Assembly: GCA_036337945.1 (NCBI GenBank)
Contig: JAYZDF010000127.1
Span: forward strand, 1 to 25,770
DNA: 25,770 nucleotides
DNA from: JAYZDF01 sp036337945
Lineage (GTDB): Bacteria; Myxococcota; Kuafuiibacteriia; Kuafuiibacteriales; Kuafuiibacteriaceae
Reading direction: 5' to 3'
The notes under the pieces are model-generated. The model was not told where the DNA came from, did not search any database, and saw only the letters and a program-made list of their open reading frames with translations. A program made the position numbers and the translations under genes. This document shows positions 8,609 through 16,106 of the stretch, one piece after another. How positions within the stretch are numbered: the stretch's first letter is position 1; each line of letters opens with the position of its first letter.

Positions 8609-10135
8609 ATGGCACGCACCACAATCGATGATTTTTCAGAGCTATCGCAATTCAAAATTGTACCAGCAGCTGTTCGGCAACTACCTTTACCTTTCGCAAC
8701 CCAGAAGCGGGTAGTCATCCTAGGCGAGTTCAATCCTGGTAGTGAAGAGGAAGTTACTTTGGGAATGGCGAACCCCAATGACCTGGAGACTATCCATTTG
8801 CTCAGCTCAAAGTGGCATCGAGAGATAAAACCCGTTCAATTGACGCCTTTTGAAATCAATAAAGCACTTGATCAGGGATACGGAGACGGTCTTGCGTACA
8901 CAAATGAGCATGTAGTGAATATGCGAAGTTCACTCGTGACCCTTGAGTCTACGATTCCGGAGCAGGTTGATGATGTTCTCCTACGTGCTGTGGGAACCGG
9001 CGCTTCTGATATTCACATTGAAAGCTATCAAGATGATGTCGATGTTAGGTTGAGAGTTGATGGTGTCCTTCATCAACTCCAGACTTTCTTGAGTCCTGAA
9101 AATATAGCCGCCGCAGTGAGCCGAATTAAGGTTTTGGCTCAACTCGATATTGGTGATCGTCGTATCGCGCAAGACGGCCGCATCAGCGTGGTCGTGGTGG
9201 ATGGTGAACGAAAGAATCCTGTCGACTTCCGCGTTTCCATCTTACCCGGACCCGCAGGGGAAGACGCTGTCTTGCGCGTGCTTAATCCTATGACCGGGTT
9301 GATGCCCATGGATAAACTAGGATTTTCCGAGGAGCATTCAAAAGATTTTCAGGCCTTAGTAGAGAACCCTGAAGGTGCCATTTTTGTGACTGGACCAACC
9401 GGCAGTGGCAAAACAACGACTTTGTATTCTGCGCTCATGCACTTGAATAATGGCCGCCGAAAAGTGCTTACTGCTGAAGACCCTATTGAATATCGCCTGG
9501 ATAAGATAAATCAAAAGCAGGTCACTCCTTCACTCACGATGAGCAACCTTGCTCGCGCATTTTTGAGACAAGATCCAGATGTTATTTTGATCGGTGAAGT
9601 TCGTGATCAAGATACGGCGGAGACGGTTTCAAAGGCAGCCTCCACGGGACACCTTGTACTATCTACTTTGCACACGGGAGATTGCTTTGGTGTCGTGCCG
9701 AGACTCCAGAGTCTTGGCCTAGAAGAAGACGAGATTGCAGAATCTTTGGTGGGCGTGCTTGCGCAACGCTTAGTGCGGAGAAACTGCAAATATTGTAAGG
9801 CCGAACAAGAGGTGTCTGAGCGTCAGGCCTCCTTGCTTGGCACCACCGTTTCGGGCGCGACCTACTATGCTGGCCAGGGGTGTGAGCACTGTTTTGAAAC
9901 AGGATACCGAGGACGAGCAGGATTGTATGAACTTTTGGTCGTGGATGAAGAATTGCAAGACGCAATTGCCCGTTCTGAACCGACTACAACTCTGCGGACC
10001 TCGGCACGCAACCATGGTTTCAAGACTTTATTTGAAGATGGAATCACCAAAGCACAAGCCGGTGATACCAGTTTGGACGAGTTGATAAGAGTTGTTCCAT
10101 TTCGCCAAATAAAGGCAATGACCGAGCAAGGATAG
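8609..10135 (+). CDS. gspE: Type II secretion / type IV pilus assembly ATPase, GspE-like
   Basis: This 508-residue cytoplasmic hexameric ATPase powers pseudopilus assembly in type II secretion. Its N-terminal domain has the GspE-like LPLPFA motif at 25-30. The ATPase core shows GASDIHIE (131-138), Walker A GPTGSGKT (262-269), the Asp-box region TAEDPIEY (288-295), Walker B DPDVILIGE (322-330), His box STGHLVLSTLHT (345-356) and the zinc tetra-Cys C393-x2-C396 / C425-x2-C428. All key residues are present and the length is usual. The short N-terminus lacks the long MshEN/T2SSE_N domain typical of PilB, which favours GspE, but PilB or a related ATPase is not excluded. No other secretion genes lie nearby, so it is an isolated copy here. 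The start at 8609 has no clear ribosome binding site. Confidence 0.9.
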   Translation: MARTTIDDFSELSQFKIVPAAVRQLPLPFATQKRVVILGEFNPGSEEEVTLGMANPNDLETIHLLSSKWHREIKPVQLTPFEINKALDQGYGDGLAYTNEHVVNMRSSLVTLESTIPEQVDDVLLRAVGTGASDIHIESYQDDVDVRLRVDGVLHQLQTFLSPENIAAAVSRIKVLAQLDIGDRRIAQDGRISVVVVDGERKNPVDFRVSILPGPAGEDAVLRVLNPMTGLMPMDKLGFSEEHSKDFQALVENPEGAIFVTGPTGSGKTTTLYSALMHLNNGRRKVLTAEDPIEYRLDKINQKQVTPSLTMSNLARAFLRQDPDVILIGEVRDQDTAETVSKAASTGHLVLSTLHTGDCFGVVPRLQSLGLEEDEIAESLVGVLAQRLVRRNCKYCKAEQEVSERQASLLGTTVSGATYYAGQGCEHCFETGYRGRAGLYELLVVDEELQDAIARSEPTTTLRTSARNHGFKTLFEDGITKAQAGDTSLDELIRVVPFRQIKAMTEQG

Positions 10136-10246
10136 ATACTAATACTTTCTTTTTGCCCTCTGCGGGACCTGAAATTAGTGGAAAAACGAAGTTCAACTTT
10201 CGCAGTTTTGACCCGTGTCAACCTAGATTTCTTATTCATTGAATAG

Positions 10247-10314
10247 CAACAACTTTCATTACGGGCGTAAGGTCAATGAAATGTATTGGAGCGGTCTCTG
10301 GCATCGTGAGCAGC
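10247..10314 (+). repeat. Copy of dispersed hairpin repeat, left of histidine kinase
   Basis: The core at 10284-10314 contains GCGGTCTCTGGCATCGT. The similarity extends leftward: AACTTTCATT and TCAATGAAATG (10273-10283) match ACTTTCGTT and TCAATGAAATG upstream of the copy at 15430-15460, so these two copies share about 65 bases. Confidence 0.6.
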
Positions 10315-10365
10315 GCCGTTGAGTATCCTCTTCATTTTTCGGTGCCGGTGCCACACGTGATGCGA

Positions 10366-12237
10366 TTATCGATCTCTACGTGCCTCTACGAGCGCCAGGA
10401 CGCGCTTGATGGAGACGGGTTTGGATTCATAGTCGTCGGCACCAGCCCTTAGGCATTTTTCCCGGTCTTCGCCCCGGGCGAACGAGGTGAGCGATACGAT
10501 GTGCAGGTGCTTCGTTCGAGGGTCTGCTCGAAGCCGGCCGATCGCCTCGAGTCCGTCCATCTTGGGCATTTGTACATCCATGAAGATGATATCAGGTTGT
10601 TCTTGCGCGCGCTCGATGGCTTCGAGTCCATTCGACGCGACCGAGACCCGATGTCCCTTCATTTGCAAGAAGTCACGAATATGAAGGATATTCGTCTCGG
10701 TGTCGTCGACCAGAAGGACATGCAGTCCTCCGTCTGAAGCCTTCTCTTGTTCTGCCGACTCTTCCTCGTTCGGAGTCTGTCTCATCCGAGCCTCCTCTCG
10801 TAACGCTGCTGCAGCGGCTACATCCTGCGGAGGTGTATTAGGCAGAAGGATGGTGAAGGTACTCCCTTTGTTGGGGGTGCTGCTCGCCTTGATTTCTCCG
10901 CCCAAGAGCGTTGCAAATTTAGCCGTGAGGCTGAGTCCCAACCCACTGCCAGCGTGTTGTCGCTGGAGGACAGAGTCCAATTGTGTGAAGGCCTCGAACA
11001 TCCTTGGAAGTTCCTCGGGAGCAATGCCGATGCCCGTGTCTTGAACGTGAATCGCGACCATCTCTCCCTGTGACTCACAGGTCACCGTCACGGAACCACC
11101 TTCGGGAGTGAATTTGATCGCGTTCCCAATCAGGTTGAGAAGCATTTGCCGGACACGTCTGGCGTCCGTTTCAATCACGAGGACTTCGAGTTTCGGACCG
11201 AACTGAAGGCGGATGCGACCCTGGTGTGCTTTGTCTCTGAGAATTTCGAATACTTCTTCGACCGTCTTGGAGAGTGAGACAGCTTCCAGATGAGGCTCGA
11301 AGCTGCCTTTCTCGATCTTGGTCAGATCCAGCAGATCATTCACCAAGGAGAGTTGGTGCTTCGCGGTACGGTCCAAGGTTTCCAGCGCCTTCCTCTGAGC
11401 ATCCGTCAAGGGTCCGTAGATGCCCTCTCGAATGGCCTCCGACGAGCCGAGAATGCCATTGAGCGGCGTGCGCAACTCATGGCTGAGCTGGGCCAAGAAG
11501 CGACTCTTGGCCTCGTTGGCCGCTTCTACCTGGACTAAGAGCTTCTCTGCGCGATCAGTCGAGTCTTGGAGCTCCGCTTCGTGAATCTTCAGTTCCTCGT
11601 TGGCCGCGATGAGCTCGCGCTCAGCCTCGAGACGCTTCTCCATCGCTGCGACCCGAAACATCTCCAAGGCGGCGGTCGAACCCAGGATGGCCCCCAGCAA
11701 AGCGACGGTACCCGTTCCGAAGACGAAGAGCGTGGCCTCGGACTCCAGACTGCTCGTCAAGTGAACCCAGTTTGCAACCTCGACTGCATAAATCAGTAAT
11801 ACGGAGATGGCCGTGATGCCTCCCCATATGAATCCATGGGAGATACCGCCCACCAGCATCGACACAATCGGCATGGCCGCGAACCACATCGAGTTGGGTG
11901 CATCGACGCCGCCCCAGATGATGCAGAGAAAGAGATGGCACTGGAAATAATTGGCCGCCAATAGATGGGCGAGAAGGCCGGGTTCGACTTTCCTGCGTGC
12001 GAGGAAAGGGATGAACATGAAGAAAAGCCACGACCACAAAACGACAGCGGCTTCCTGGAAATGTCCCATGAAGAAGAACAACACCATGAAGGGGAATCCG
12101 CTGCTTCCCACGAGCAAGCTGACCGAGATGATGGCCTGGGTTTTGAATGTCTGGTCAGACTCGGGTGTCATTCCAGGCGGCATGAAGCCGGAGACGATGT
12201 CTTTGAATTTGCGAACAACGAACACAATCGAGCCCAT
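10366..12237 (-). CDS. Membrane hybrid sensor histidine kinase with receiver domain
   Basis: The product has 623 residues. Residues about 35-195 hold roughly six membrane helices forming an uncharacterised sensor. A coiled coil at about 197-245 leads to HisKA, with the phospho-acceptor H253 in LSHELRTPLNGI. The HATPase_c domain has its N box at N372 (NLIGNAIKFTPEGG), G1 at D400-TGIGI and G2 GSGLGLSL (430-437). A Glu-rich linker connects to a receiver (about 505-620) with acidic pair D511-D512, phospho-acceptor D554 (FMDVQMPKMDG), Thr/Ser at about 584 and K606. All catalytic residues are intact. It should autophosphorylate and pass phosphate to its receiver; no partner regulator or Hpt protein is nearby. 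The gene is richer in G+C than its neighbours and sits between inverted copies of a dispersed repeat. TATAGT lies just before the start and no ribosome binding site is seen, so a leaderless transcript is possible. Confidence 0.92.
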   Translation of the reverse strand: MGSIVFVVRKFKDIVSGFMPPGMTPESDQTFKTQAIISVSLLVGSSGFPFMVLFFFMGHFQEAAVVLWSWLFFMFIPFLARRKVEPGLLAHLLAANYFQCHLFLCIIWGGVDAPNSMWFAAMPIVSMLVGGISHGFIWGGITAISVLLIYAVEVANWVHLTSSLESEATLFVFGTGTVALLGAILGSTAALEMFRVAAMEKRLEAERELIAANEELKIHEAELQDSTDRAEKLLVQVEAANEAKSRFLAQLSHELRTPLNGILGSSEAIREGIYGPLTDAQRKALETLDRTAKHQLSLVNDLLDLTKIEKGSFEPHLEAVSLSKTVEEVFEILRDKAHQGRIRLQFGPKLEVLVIETDARRVRQMLLNLIGNAIKFTPEGGSVTVTCESQGEMVAIHVQDTGIGIAPEELPRMFEAFTQLDSVLQRQHAGSGLGLSLTAKFATLLGGEIKASSTPNKGSTFTILLPNTPPQDVAAAAALREEARMRQTPNEEESAEQEKASDGGLHVLLVDDTETNILHIRDFLQMKGHRVSVASNGLEAIERAQEQPDIIFMDVQMPKMDGLEAIGRLRADPRTKHLHIVSLTSFARGEDREKCLRAGADDYESKPVSIKRVLALVEARRDR

Positions 12238-12352
12238 AGGAACTATAAAGCTATTTTCAGGTTATCACCAGTCAGTGAATGGGCCTCAGGATTTGAGTGA
12301 GCGGGGAGGGTGGCGTGTTTCTTGTTACGCGACTGACCTACTGCTCTGGCTC

Positions 12353-12427
12353 ATGGCGCGATGTCTTAGTCGACCGTGCTTTTGTGGCGCCTGCGGCAAC
12401 GTTTGCAGCGGCGGTAGCTGCCAATAA
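12353..12427 (+). pseudogene. Possible 3' remnant of a Cys-rich surface protein gene
   Basis: The plus-strand frame ends with C-F-C-G-A-C-G-N-V-C-S-G-G-S-C-Q and a stop at 12427. The CGxCGNxC..G..C motif is a repeated module I know from many secreted deltaproteobacterial and Myxococcota proteins, so a chance match is unlikely. Only about 24 codons after an in-frame ATG at 12353 look coding. Upstream the frame runs into the antisense of the histidine kinase, so any longer gene has lost its 5' part. A real 24-residue six-Cys peptide is the alternative; no ribosome binding site precedes the ATG. Confidence 0.35.
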
Positions 12428-12536
12428 TTGTGTTTTGCGCTTCGCGAGTTGAAGTAAAAGACTTACCCTTCCCTCGCAAACCTCAAAAGGTTTTCAAAGC
12501 ATCACTTTCGAAGCTCGAGCGTCACAACGGTTCTGT

Positions 12537-12577
12537 CCAGGTAACGCTGCCAAGGACCGTTTCAATCAAATCCATTC
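12537..12577 (-). repeat. Copy of dispersed hairpin repeat, right of histidine kinase
   Basis: Read on the minus strand this gives AAACGGTCCTTGGCA followed by GCGTTACCTGG. The 31-base core at 12537-12567 matches the copy at 15430-15460 in about 27 of 31 positions. Its orientation is opposite to the copy at 10284-10314. Confidence 0.75.
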
Positions 12578-12608
12578 CAAGCAAAAGCTCCCTTAATGTG
12601 AACTAAGT

Positions 12609-13523
12609 TTAGTCTATAGGACGGATTGGAGGGATGGCGGCCAAGACGTTGTTAAGAGTAAGTCTCGCGCCCGCAGATATTCTTGGGTTGTCGCGGATGG
12701 ATTCTAGGGCCTCCCGTCGTAGATTGTTTGCGATTCGGTCAACCCGCCCGAACCCACCATTTCGTACAATGTCTTCGGTGATCCTTTGTTTGTCGGCTTC
12801 TTCAGAACAGCCAGCCTTCGCGGAATCGACAGTTGCCGTGAGCGTCTTTTCCATGAGTTGTCGCAATTCCTCCGGGGAACGGGGCCGTCCCCCCATTTTA
12901 CGCACTCTAAATTTATCGTCCATGGCGGCGCTATCGAGCAAATCTTGTAAAAACAAGAACTCTACTTCTGCATGTACGCGGTGTGAATGAAAAAGCTCAT
13001 ACACGCACCAAAGACGATCCCATACATTACCGAGGTTCAGCTTTTGACCGAGCCGGCTGGGGTTCAAACGGTTCCCCCCGCAATTCACAAAAACCGCTGT
13101 CTTTCGGGTGAACTCGATCACACGAGCGAAGGGGCTCCGTTGCGGGTCGTCGGCGACCTGCTCTGCGATCATGGCTTTATCGCTCGTTTGGTGGATAGCA
13201 AAAGTACACACCCACACCACAGTCGTGGGAGGAAACCTTGCCGTTAATGCATCCACAAACTCGAAGAAATTTTCACCCCACATATGGGAGATCATGTAAT
13301 CACAGTTTTGATATGCGGTTTGCTCACGATTGAGCAAGGTCGCATAACCATGGGGCCTGTGCCCCTCTAGGTGCCCCCTCAGCCACTTCTCTTCGAGGTC
13401 ATAGAACGACCAATCTTGGGCTACATTGGGGAATAGATCTTCTATTTTGGTTTTCAGCTCATTGAGCTGTTCAATGCTGAGTCCCCATTTCCATGGCTCA
13501 TCGGATGGGTGTGGTAAGGGCAT
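12609..13523 (-). CDS. Cytosolic ISH.WG / WC.YE family protein, function unknown
   Basis: The product has 304 residues from the Met at 13523, or 313 from 13550. No signal peptide or membrane helix is present. Visible landmarks (numbered from 13550) are ISHMWGE (87-93), VVWVCTFAIHQ (111-121), VIEFTRKTAVFVN (144-156), WDRLWCVYE (177-185) and a helical tail with SEEADKQRI and GGFGRV (249-270). The order 'ISH.WG...W...FA..QH...V.....RLWC.YE...DK..I' resembles an uncharacterised family I recall mainly from dinoflagellates, diatoms and other algae. Its alternating strand and helix pattern suggests a Rossmann/TIR-like fold, but that is inference. The 13523 start is preferred because AAGGAAAG lies about ten bases upstream. 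The gene is flanked by a repeat and a lipoprotein gene, with no obvious partner. Confidence 0.6.
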   Translation of the reverse strand: MPLPHPSDEPWKWGLSIEQLNELKTKIEDLFPNVAQDWSFYDLEEKWLRGHLEGHRPHGYATLLNREQTAYQNCDYMISHMWGENFFEFVDALTARFPPTTVVWVCTFAIHQTSDKAMIAEQVADDPQRSPFARVIEFTRKTAVFVNCGGNRLNPSRLGQKLNLGNVWDRLWCVYELFHSHRVHAEVEFLFLQDLLDSAAMDDKFRVRKMGGRPRSPEELRQLMEKTLTATVDSAKAGCSEEADKQRITEDIVRNGGFGRVDRIANNLRREALESIRDNPRISAGARLTLNNVLAAIPPIRPID

Positions 13524-13550
13524 GGTTCGATGCTTTCCTTTCTTGTACAT

Positions 13551-13579
13551 TTCTAATTTGGCGTAATCAATTTTGTCAA
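13551..13579 (-). promoter_or_regulatory. Possible sigma-70-type promoter
   Basis: On the minus strand TTGACA (13579-13574) is followed after 17 bases by TTAGAA (13556-13551). Initiation would fall near 13544, just before the AAGGAAAG ribosome site and the start at 13523. The -35 box is perfect but the -10 box is poor. A second TTGACA lies at 13602-13597. Confidence 0.3.
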
Positions 13580-13745
13580 GATGAGCCTCGGTACTGTGTC
13601 AACAAATGGATGAAAATGGGACTAGTTAATAGATGCTTTTGCATACTGTGAAAGTGTCATCAGTTCTTTCGGACGCACCTCATTATCGCCTTAGCGATAC
13701 AGGATTCAGTTAGCGGGGCCAGGGACCTATAAATGTCACCAATAA

Positions 13746-15317
13746 CTAATTGGGAGTATTCAAGAATCTATACACTCGAACATGGCCAGAATTATTTCCA
13801 TTACCGTCATTCAAACGCGCTCCAATTGCTATATTCAATCCATCAGAACTTAAAGAAACAGCACCACCTGACTGGTCATTCATCGCTTCACCGTCAATGT
13901 CCTGTCCTGTTTGTGTCCACGCACCGGCTACGTTTTGGTAAATGCGGACGTGACCTGCTTCAATACCATTATCGTAATTATATACAGCTCCTATACCAAC
14001 TATAGAGCCATCTGCACTTAAGCTTACCGAGTCCCCGAATTTGTTTTCGGCAGCTTCGCCATCAATATCCTGTCCCACTTGTGTCCACGTACCGGCTACG
14101 TTTTGGTAGATACGGACGTGACCGGCATCAAGACCTGCGCCATCATTTCCAATCGCGCCTATTGCTACTATTGATCCATTTGAACTTAAGCTAACGGAAT
14201 GTCCGAACTGGTCATTGGAAGCGTCACCATCGATATCTTGTCCTATTTGTGTCCATGTGCCAGCTAGGTTTTGGTAAACACGAACATGACCAGAATTTGA
14301 ACCATTCCCATCATTATATTGAGCGCCAATGGCGACTATAGATCCATCATCACTTAAACTTACTGAGGAACCTAATTCGTCACCTGAAGCTTCACCATCT
14401 ATGTCTTGACCTATCTGAGTCCAGTTAGCTCCAATATTTTGGTAAATGCGAACATGCCCGGCATTTCCTCCATTGTCGTCATTGTATCTAGCTCCTATTG
14501 CTACGATTGAGCCATCAGCATTCAATGCAACGGAATTTCCAAATTGATCTAGTCCATTCTCACCATCAATATCTTGGCCTATTTGTGTCCACGTGCCAGC
14601 TGCGTTTTGGTAAACACGAACATGACCATTCTCAAAACCCCCATTCCCGTCGTTATAGATCGCTCCTATTGCTACAATCGAACCATCAGCATTTAAACTT
14701 ACGGAGTAACCAGACTTGTCACCTGCAGTTTCTCCGTCAATATCTTGCCCGATTTGCATCCAGCTACCAGACACGTTTTGGTAAATGCGGACGTGACCCG
14801 CACCAGAACCGCCACCATCATTTTCAATGGCACCAACAGCTAGAACAGAACCATCTGCGCTAAAGCTTACAGAGCTCCCGGATTTATCATTTGTGTTTTC
14901 TCCATCAATATCGCCACCAATTTGAGACCATAGCCTATTGGCAGAAGGAAAACCGGCATCTTGACCGACTTGCGCATCTTGAGCGAAGCCCGCGTCGAGT
15001 TCCACGGTTGAATCTTGAGCGAAGCCCGCGTCGGGTTCCACGGTTGAATCTTGAGCGAAGCCCGCGTCCTCTTCCTCTGCTGTGGCATCGAGGAAGACTG
15101 TTGCATCATCCGCAGGCCGAGCATCACGGAGAGCCGCGTCAGGGGACGTCATCGAACCGCCGTCAGGCATTGGCTCAGCGCCAGTGTCAGCCACTCGACC
15201 ACCGGCGTCTTTGGGGACGGTGGACTCACCACAAGCTAGACCAAACAATAAATAGAAGGACAAAATCGTGTAGCGCACAGGACGACAGTAAATGCGAACC
15301 CCGGTAAAATCTAGCAT
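13746..15317 (-). CDS. FG-GAP-like seven-repeat beta-propeller lipoprotein
   Basis: From the ATG at 15317 the product has 523 residues. A lipoprotein signal (YTILSFYLLFGLAC) gives lipidation at Cys29. An Asp/Ala/Gly-rich linker follows to about residue 128, including three 12-residue units of the form DAGFAQDSTVEP. Residues about 130-515 are seven repeats of about 56 residues with the theme WTQIGQDIDGE, FG.SVSLSADGSIVAIGA, NDGNG and GHVRIYQN. This matches FG-GAP-like propeller blades with Asp/Asn-rich calcium-type loops; seven copies would close a propeller. A cell-surface binding or adhesion role is the usual inference, with no ligand known. The frame is open upstream to 15422, but that part overlaps a dispersed repeat and would bury the signal peptide. 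A GTG at 15278 would give an even tighter signal (lipid Cys at 16). Confidence 0.85.
   Translation of the reverse strand: MLDFTGVRIYCRPVRYTILSFYLLFGLACGESTVPKDAGGRVADTGAEPMPDGGSMTSPDAALRDARPADDATVFLDATAEEEDAGFAQDSTVEPDAGFAQDSTVELDAGFAQDAQVGQDAGFPSANRLWSQIGGDIDGENTNDKSGSSVSFSADGSVLAVGAIENDGGGSGAGHVRIYQNVSGSWMQIGQDIDGETAGDKSGYSVSLNADGSIVAIGAIYNDGNGGFENGHVRVYQNAAGTWTQIGQDIDGENGLDQFGNSVALNADGSIVAIGARYNDDNGGNAGHVRIYQNIGANWTQIGQDIDGEASGDELGSSVSLSDDGSIVAIGAQYNDGNGSNSGHVRVYQNLAGTWTQIGQDIDGDASNDQFGHSVSLSSNGSIVAIGAIGNDGAGLDAGHVRIYQNVAGTWTQVGQDIDGEAAENKFGDSVSLSADGSIVGIGAVYNYDNGIEAGHVRIYQNVAGAWTQTGQDIDGEAMNDQSGGAVSLSSDGLNIAIGARLNDGNGNNSGHVRVYRFLNTPN
13760..14935 (-). repeat. Seven tandem coding repeats of about 168 bases
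   Basis: The DNA encoding the propeller repeats itself with a period near 168 bases. Segments such as those encoding GHVRIYQNVAGTWTQ and IGQDIDGEA are highly similar between units, including at the DNA level (for example TGTGTCCACGTACCGGCTAC-type stretches). This indicates recent duplication or conversion among blades. Confidence 0.8.
14978..15068 (-). repeat. 36-base tandem repeats in the linker
   Basis: Units beginning CTTGAGCGAAGCCCGCGTC on the plus strand start at 14978, 15014 and 15050. The first two are nearly identical over 36 bases; the third diverges after 19. They encode the DAGFAQDSTVE linker units, and copy number could vary between strains. Confidence 0.85.
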
Positions 15318-15333
15318 CAAGAACCCTACTACG

Positions 15334-15392
15334 GCTTTAAACCGTCTCGGGCACCGTTCGCGATTCAAACCGTCTCGGGCACCGTTACCAGG
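15334..15392 (+). repeat. Two tandem copies of dispersed hairpin repeat
   Basis: AAACCGTCTCGGGCACCGTT occurs twice, at 15339-15358 and 15367-15386. The second unit (15362-15392) aligns with the 31-base core at 15430-15460 and at 16323-16353. The pair lies immediately before the propeller lipoprotein start. Confidence 0.75.
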
Positions 15393-15460
15393 CAATGACT
15401 TTCGTTGTCGACAGAAGCTCAATGAAATGGATTCAAACGGTCCTTGGCATCGTTTGCTGG
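15393..15460 (+). repeat. Best copy of dispersed hairpin repeat
   Basis: The core at 15430-15460 contains AAACGGTCCTTGGCATCGTT. AAACG and CGTTT form the base of a hairpin with about seven pairs. The upstream part (ACTTTCGTT, TCAATGAAATG) is shared with the copy at 10247-10314. Confidence 0.75.
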
Positions 15461-15674
15461 CTCAACCATATTTGCCATTGCGTCTGAGCACAGCGAGGTT
15501 CTTTTGGGTCTTACTCTGTGGCTCTTTTGCGCTTGCGACGGGTGAACAATCTGAGACGCTACAATTTTTTTCTAGGAATGGCCTAGCCTAGTTAGTTAAA
15601 GCTGCCATGGACTTAGCAGCGCCGCTTCGGACTCCTGTCCTCTCGCGGCACTTCCTACGTCCTGTAGGCCGGCC

Positions 15675-16106
15675 TCAGCGTTTGAGTGTGAGGGAAGGGG
15701 GAGGAAGCACTTTTCGTATAGCGGGGCAATCCCAGTTAGTCAGTCCTGCTTGAGCAGCAGCGTCTGTGACGACGAACCATTTTTGACCGGGCTCAGCGGG
15801 GCCTAGATTCTGGAACATCTTTATGCCTTCGGGCGTGACCAATGCGCCTACACTCTGGTCCATGAGCCAGACTGATTTGGCTAACTCATCTTTGAAATCT
15901 TTTTTCTCGGCTGTCGCAAAGACCTTGCACAACCTTTCTAAGTCATGAGCTAGTGTAGCTTCGCCTTTCGCCGCCGCCTTGGCTAAGTTGGCTCCACGGC
16001 GTGCGGCTATTTTGGCCTGTTCGCCACAAGCGCTCAAGACAAAAACAGCAGCGAGGCAAGCTATCGTGATGCTAAGATTTTTTCGATGGTTTACAGATTT
16101 TCGCAT
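15675..16106 (-). CDS. Small two-cysteine lipoprotein
   Basis: The product has 143 residues from the ATG at 16106. GGAGAG just before this ATG supports it over an in-frame Met 22 codons upstream. The signal peptide ends V-L-S-A-C (Cys27), giving a lipoprotein. A short Ala-rich helix (AARRGANLAKAAAKGEA) precedes a compact domain with two cysteines, in ERLCKVFATAE and in NWDCPAI near the C-terminus. This C...C layout, with a long middle helix region and a C-terminal 'G...CP', resembles small uncharacterised periplasmic proteins common in Myxococcota; the two cysteines could form one disulfide. No function is known. It is a single gene with spacers on both sides. Confidence 0.75.
   Translation of the reverse strand: MRKSVNHRKNLSITIACLAAVFVLSACGEQAKIAARRGANLAKAAAKGEATLAHDLERLCKVFATAEKKDFKDELAKSVWLMDQSVGALVTPEGIKMFQNLGPAEPGQKWFVVTDAAAQAGLTNWDCPAIRKVLPPPSLTLKR

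Larger units (their letters stand above)
12238..12608. other. Intergenic region with repeat and Cys-motif relic
   Basis: This region lies between two minus-strand genes. It holds the histidine kinase promoter near 12240-12280 (only a TATAGT could be picked out), a Cys-rich coding remnant at 12353-12427, and a repeat copy at 12537-12577. No terminator with a clear T-run is visible. Confidence 0.55.
15318..15674. other. Intergenic region rich in dispersed repeats
   Basis: This region lies between two minus-strand lipoprotein genes. It contains three copies of the dispersed repeat between 15334 and 15460. The remainder (15461-15674) shows no gene, RNA or clear terminator. The promoter of the propeller lipoprotein must lie within or beyond the repeat cluster. 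Confidence 0.55.

Noticed and set aside
11951..12352. Long plus-strand open frame antisense to the histidine kinase
   Set aside because: It is a shadow of the GC-rich kinase; only its last 24 codons outside the kinase carry a recognisable motif.
15318..15422. N-terminal extension of the propeller lipoprotein to a start at 15422
   Set aside because: The extension is encoded by the dispersed repeat and would place 50 polar residues before a good lipoprotein signal; starts at 15317 or 15278 fit better.
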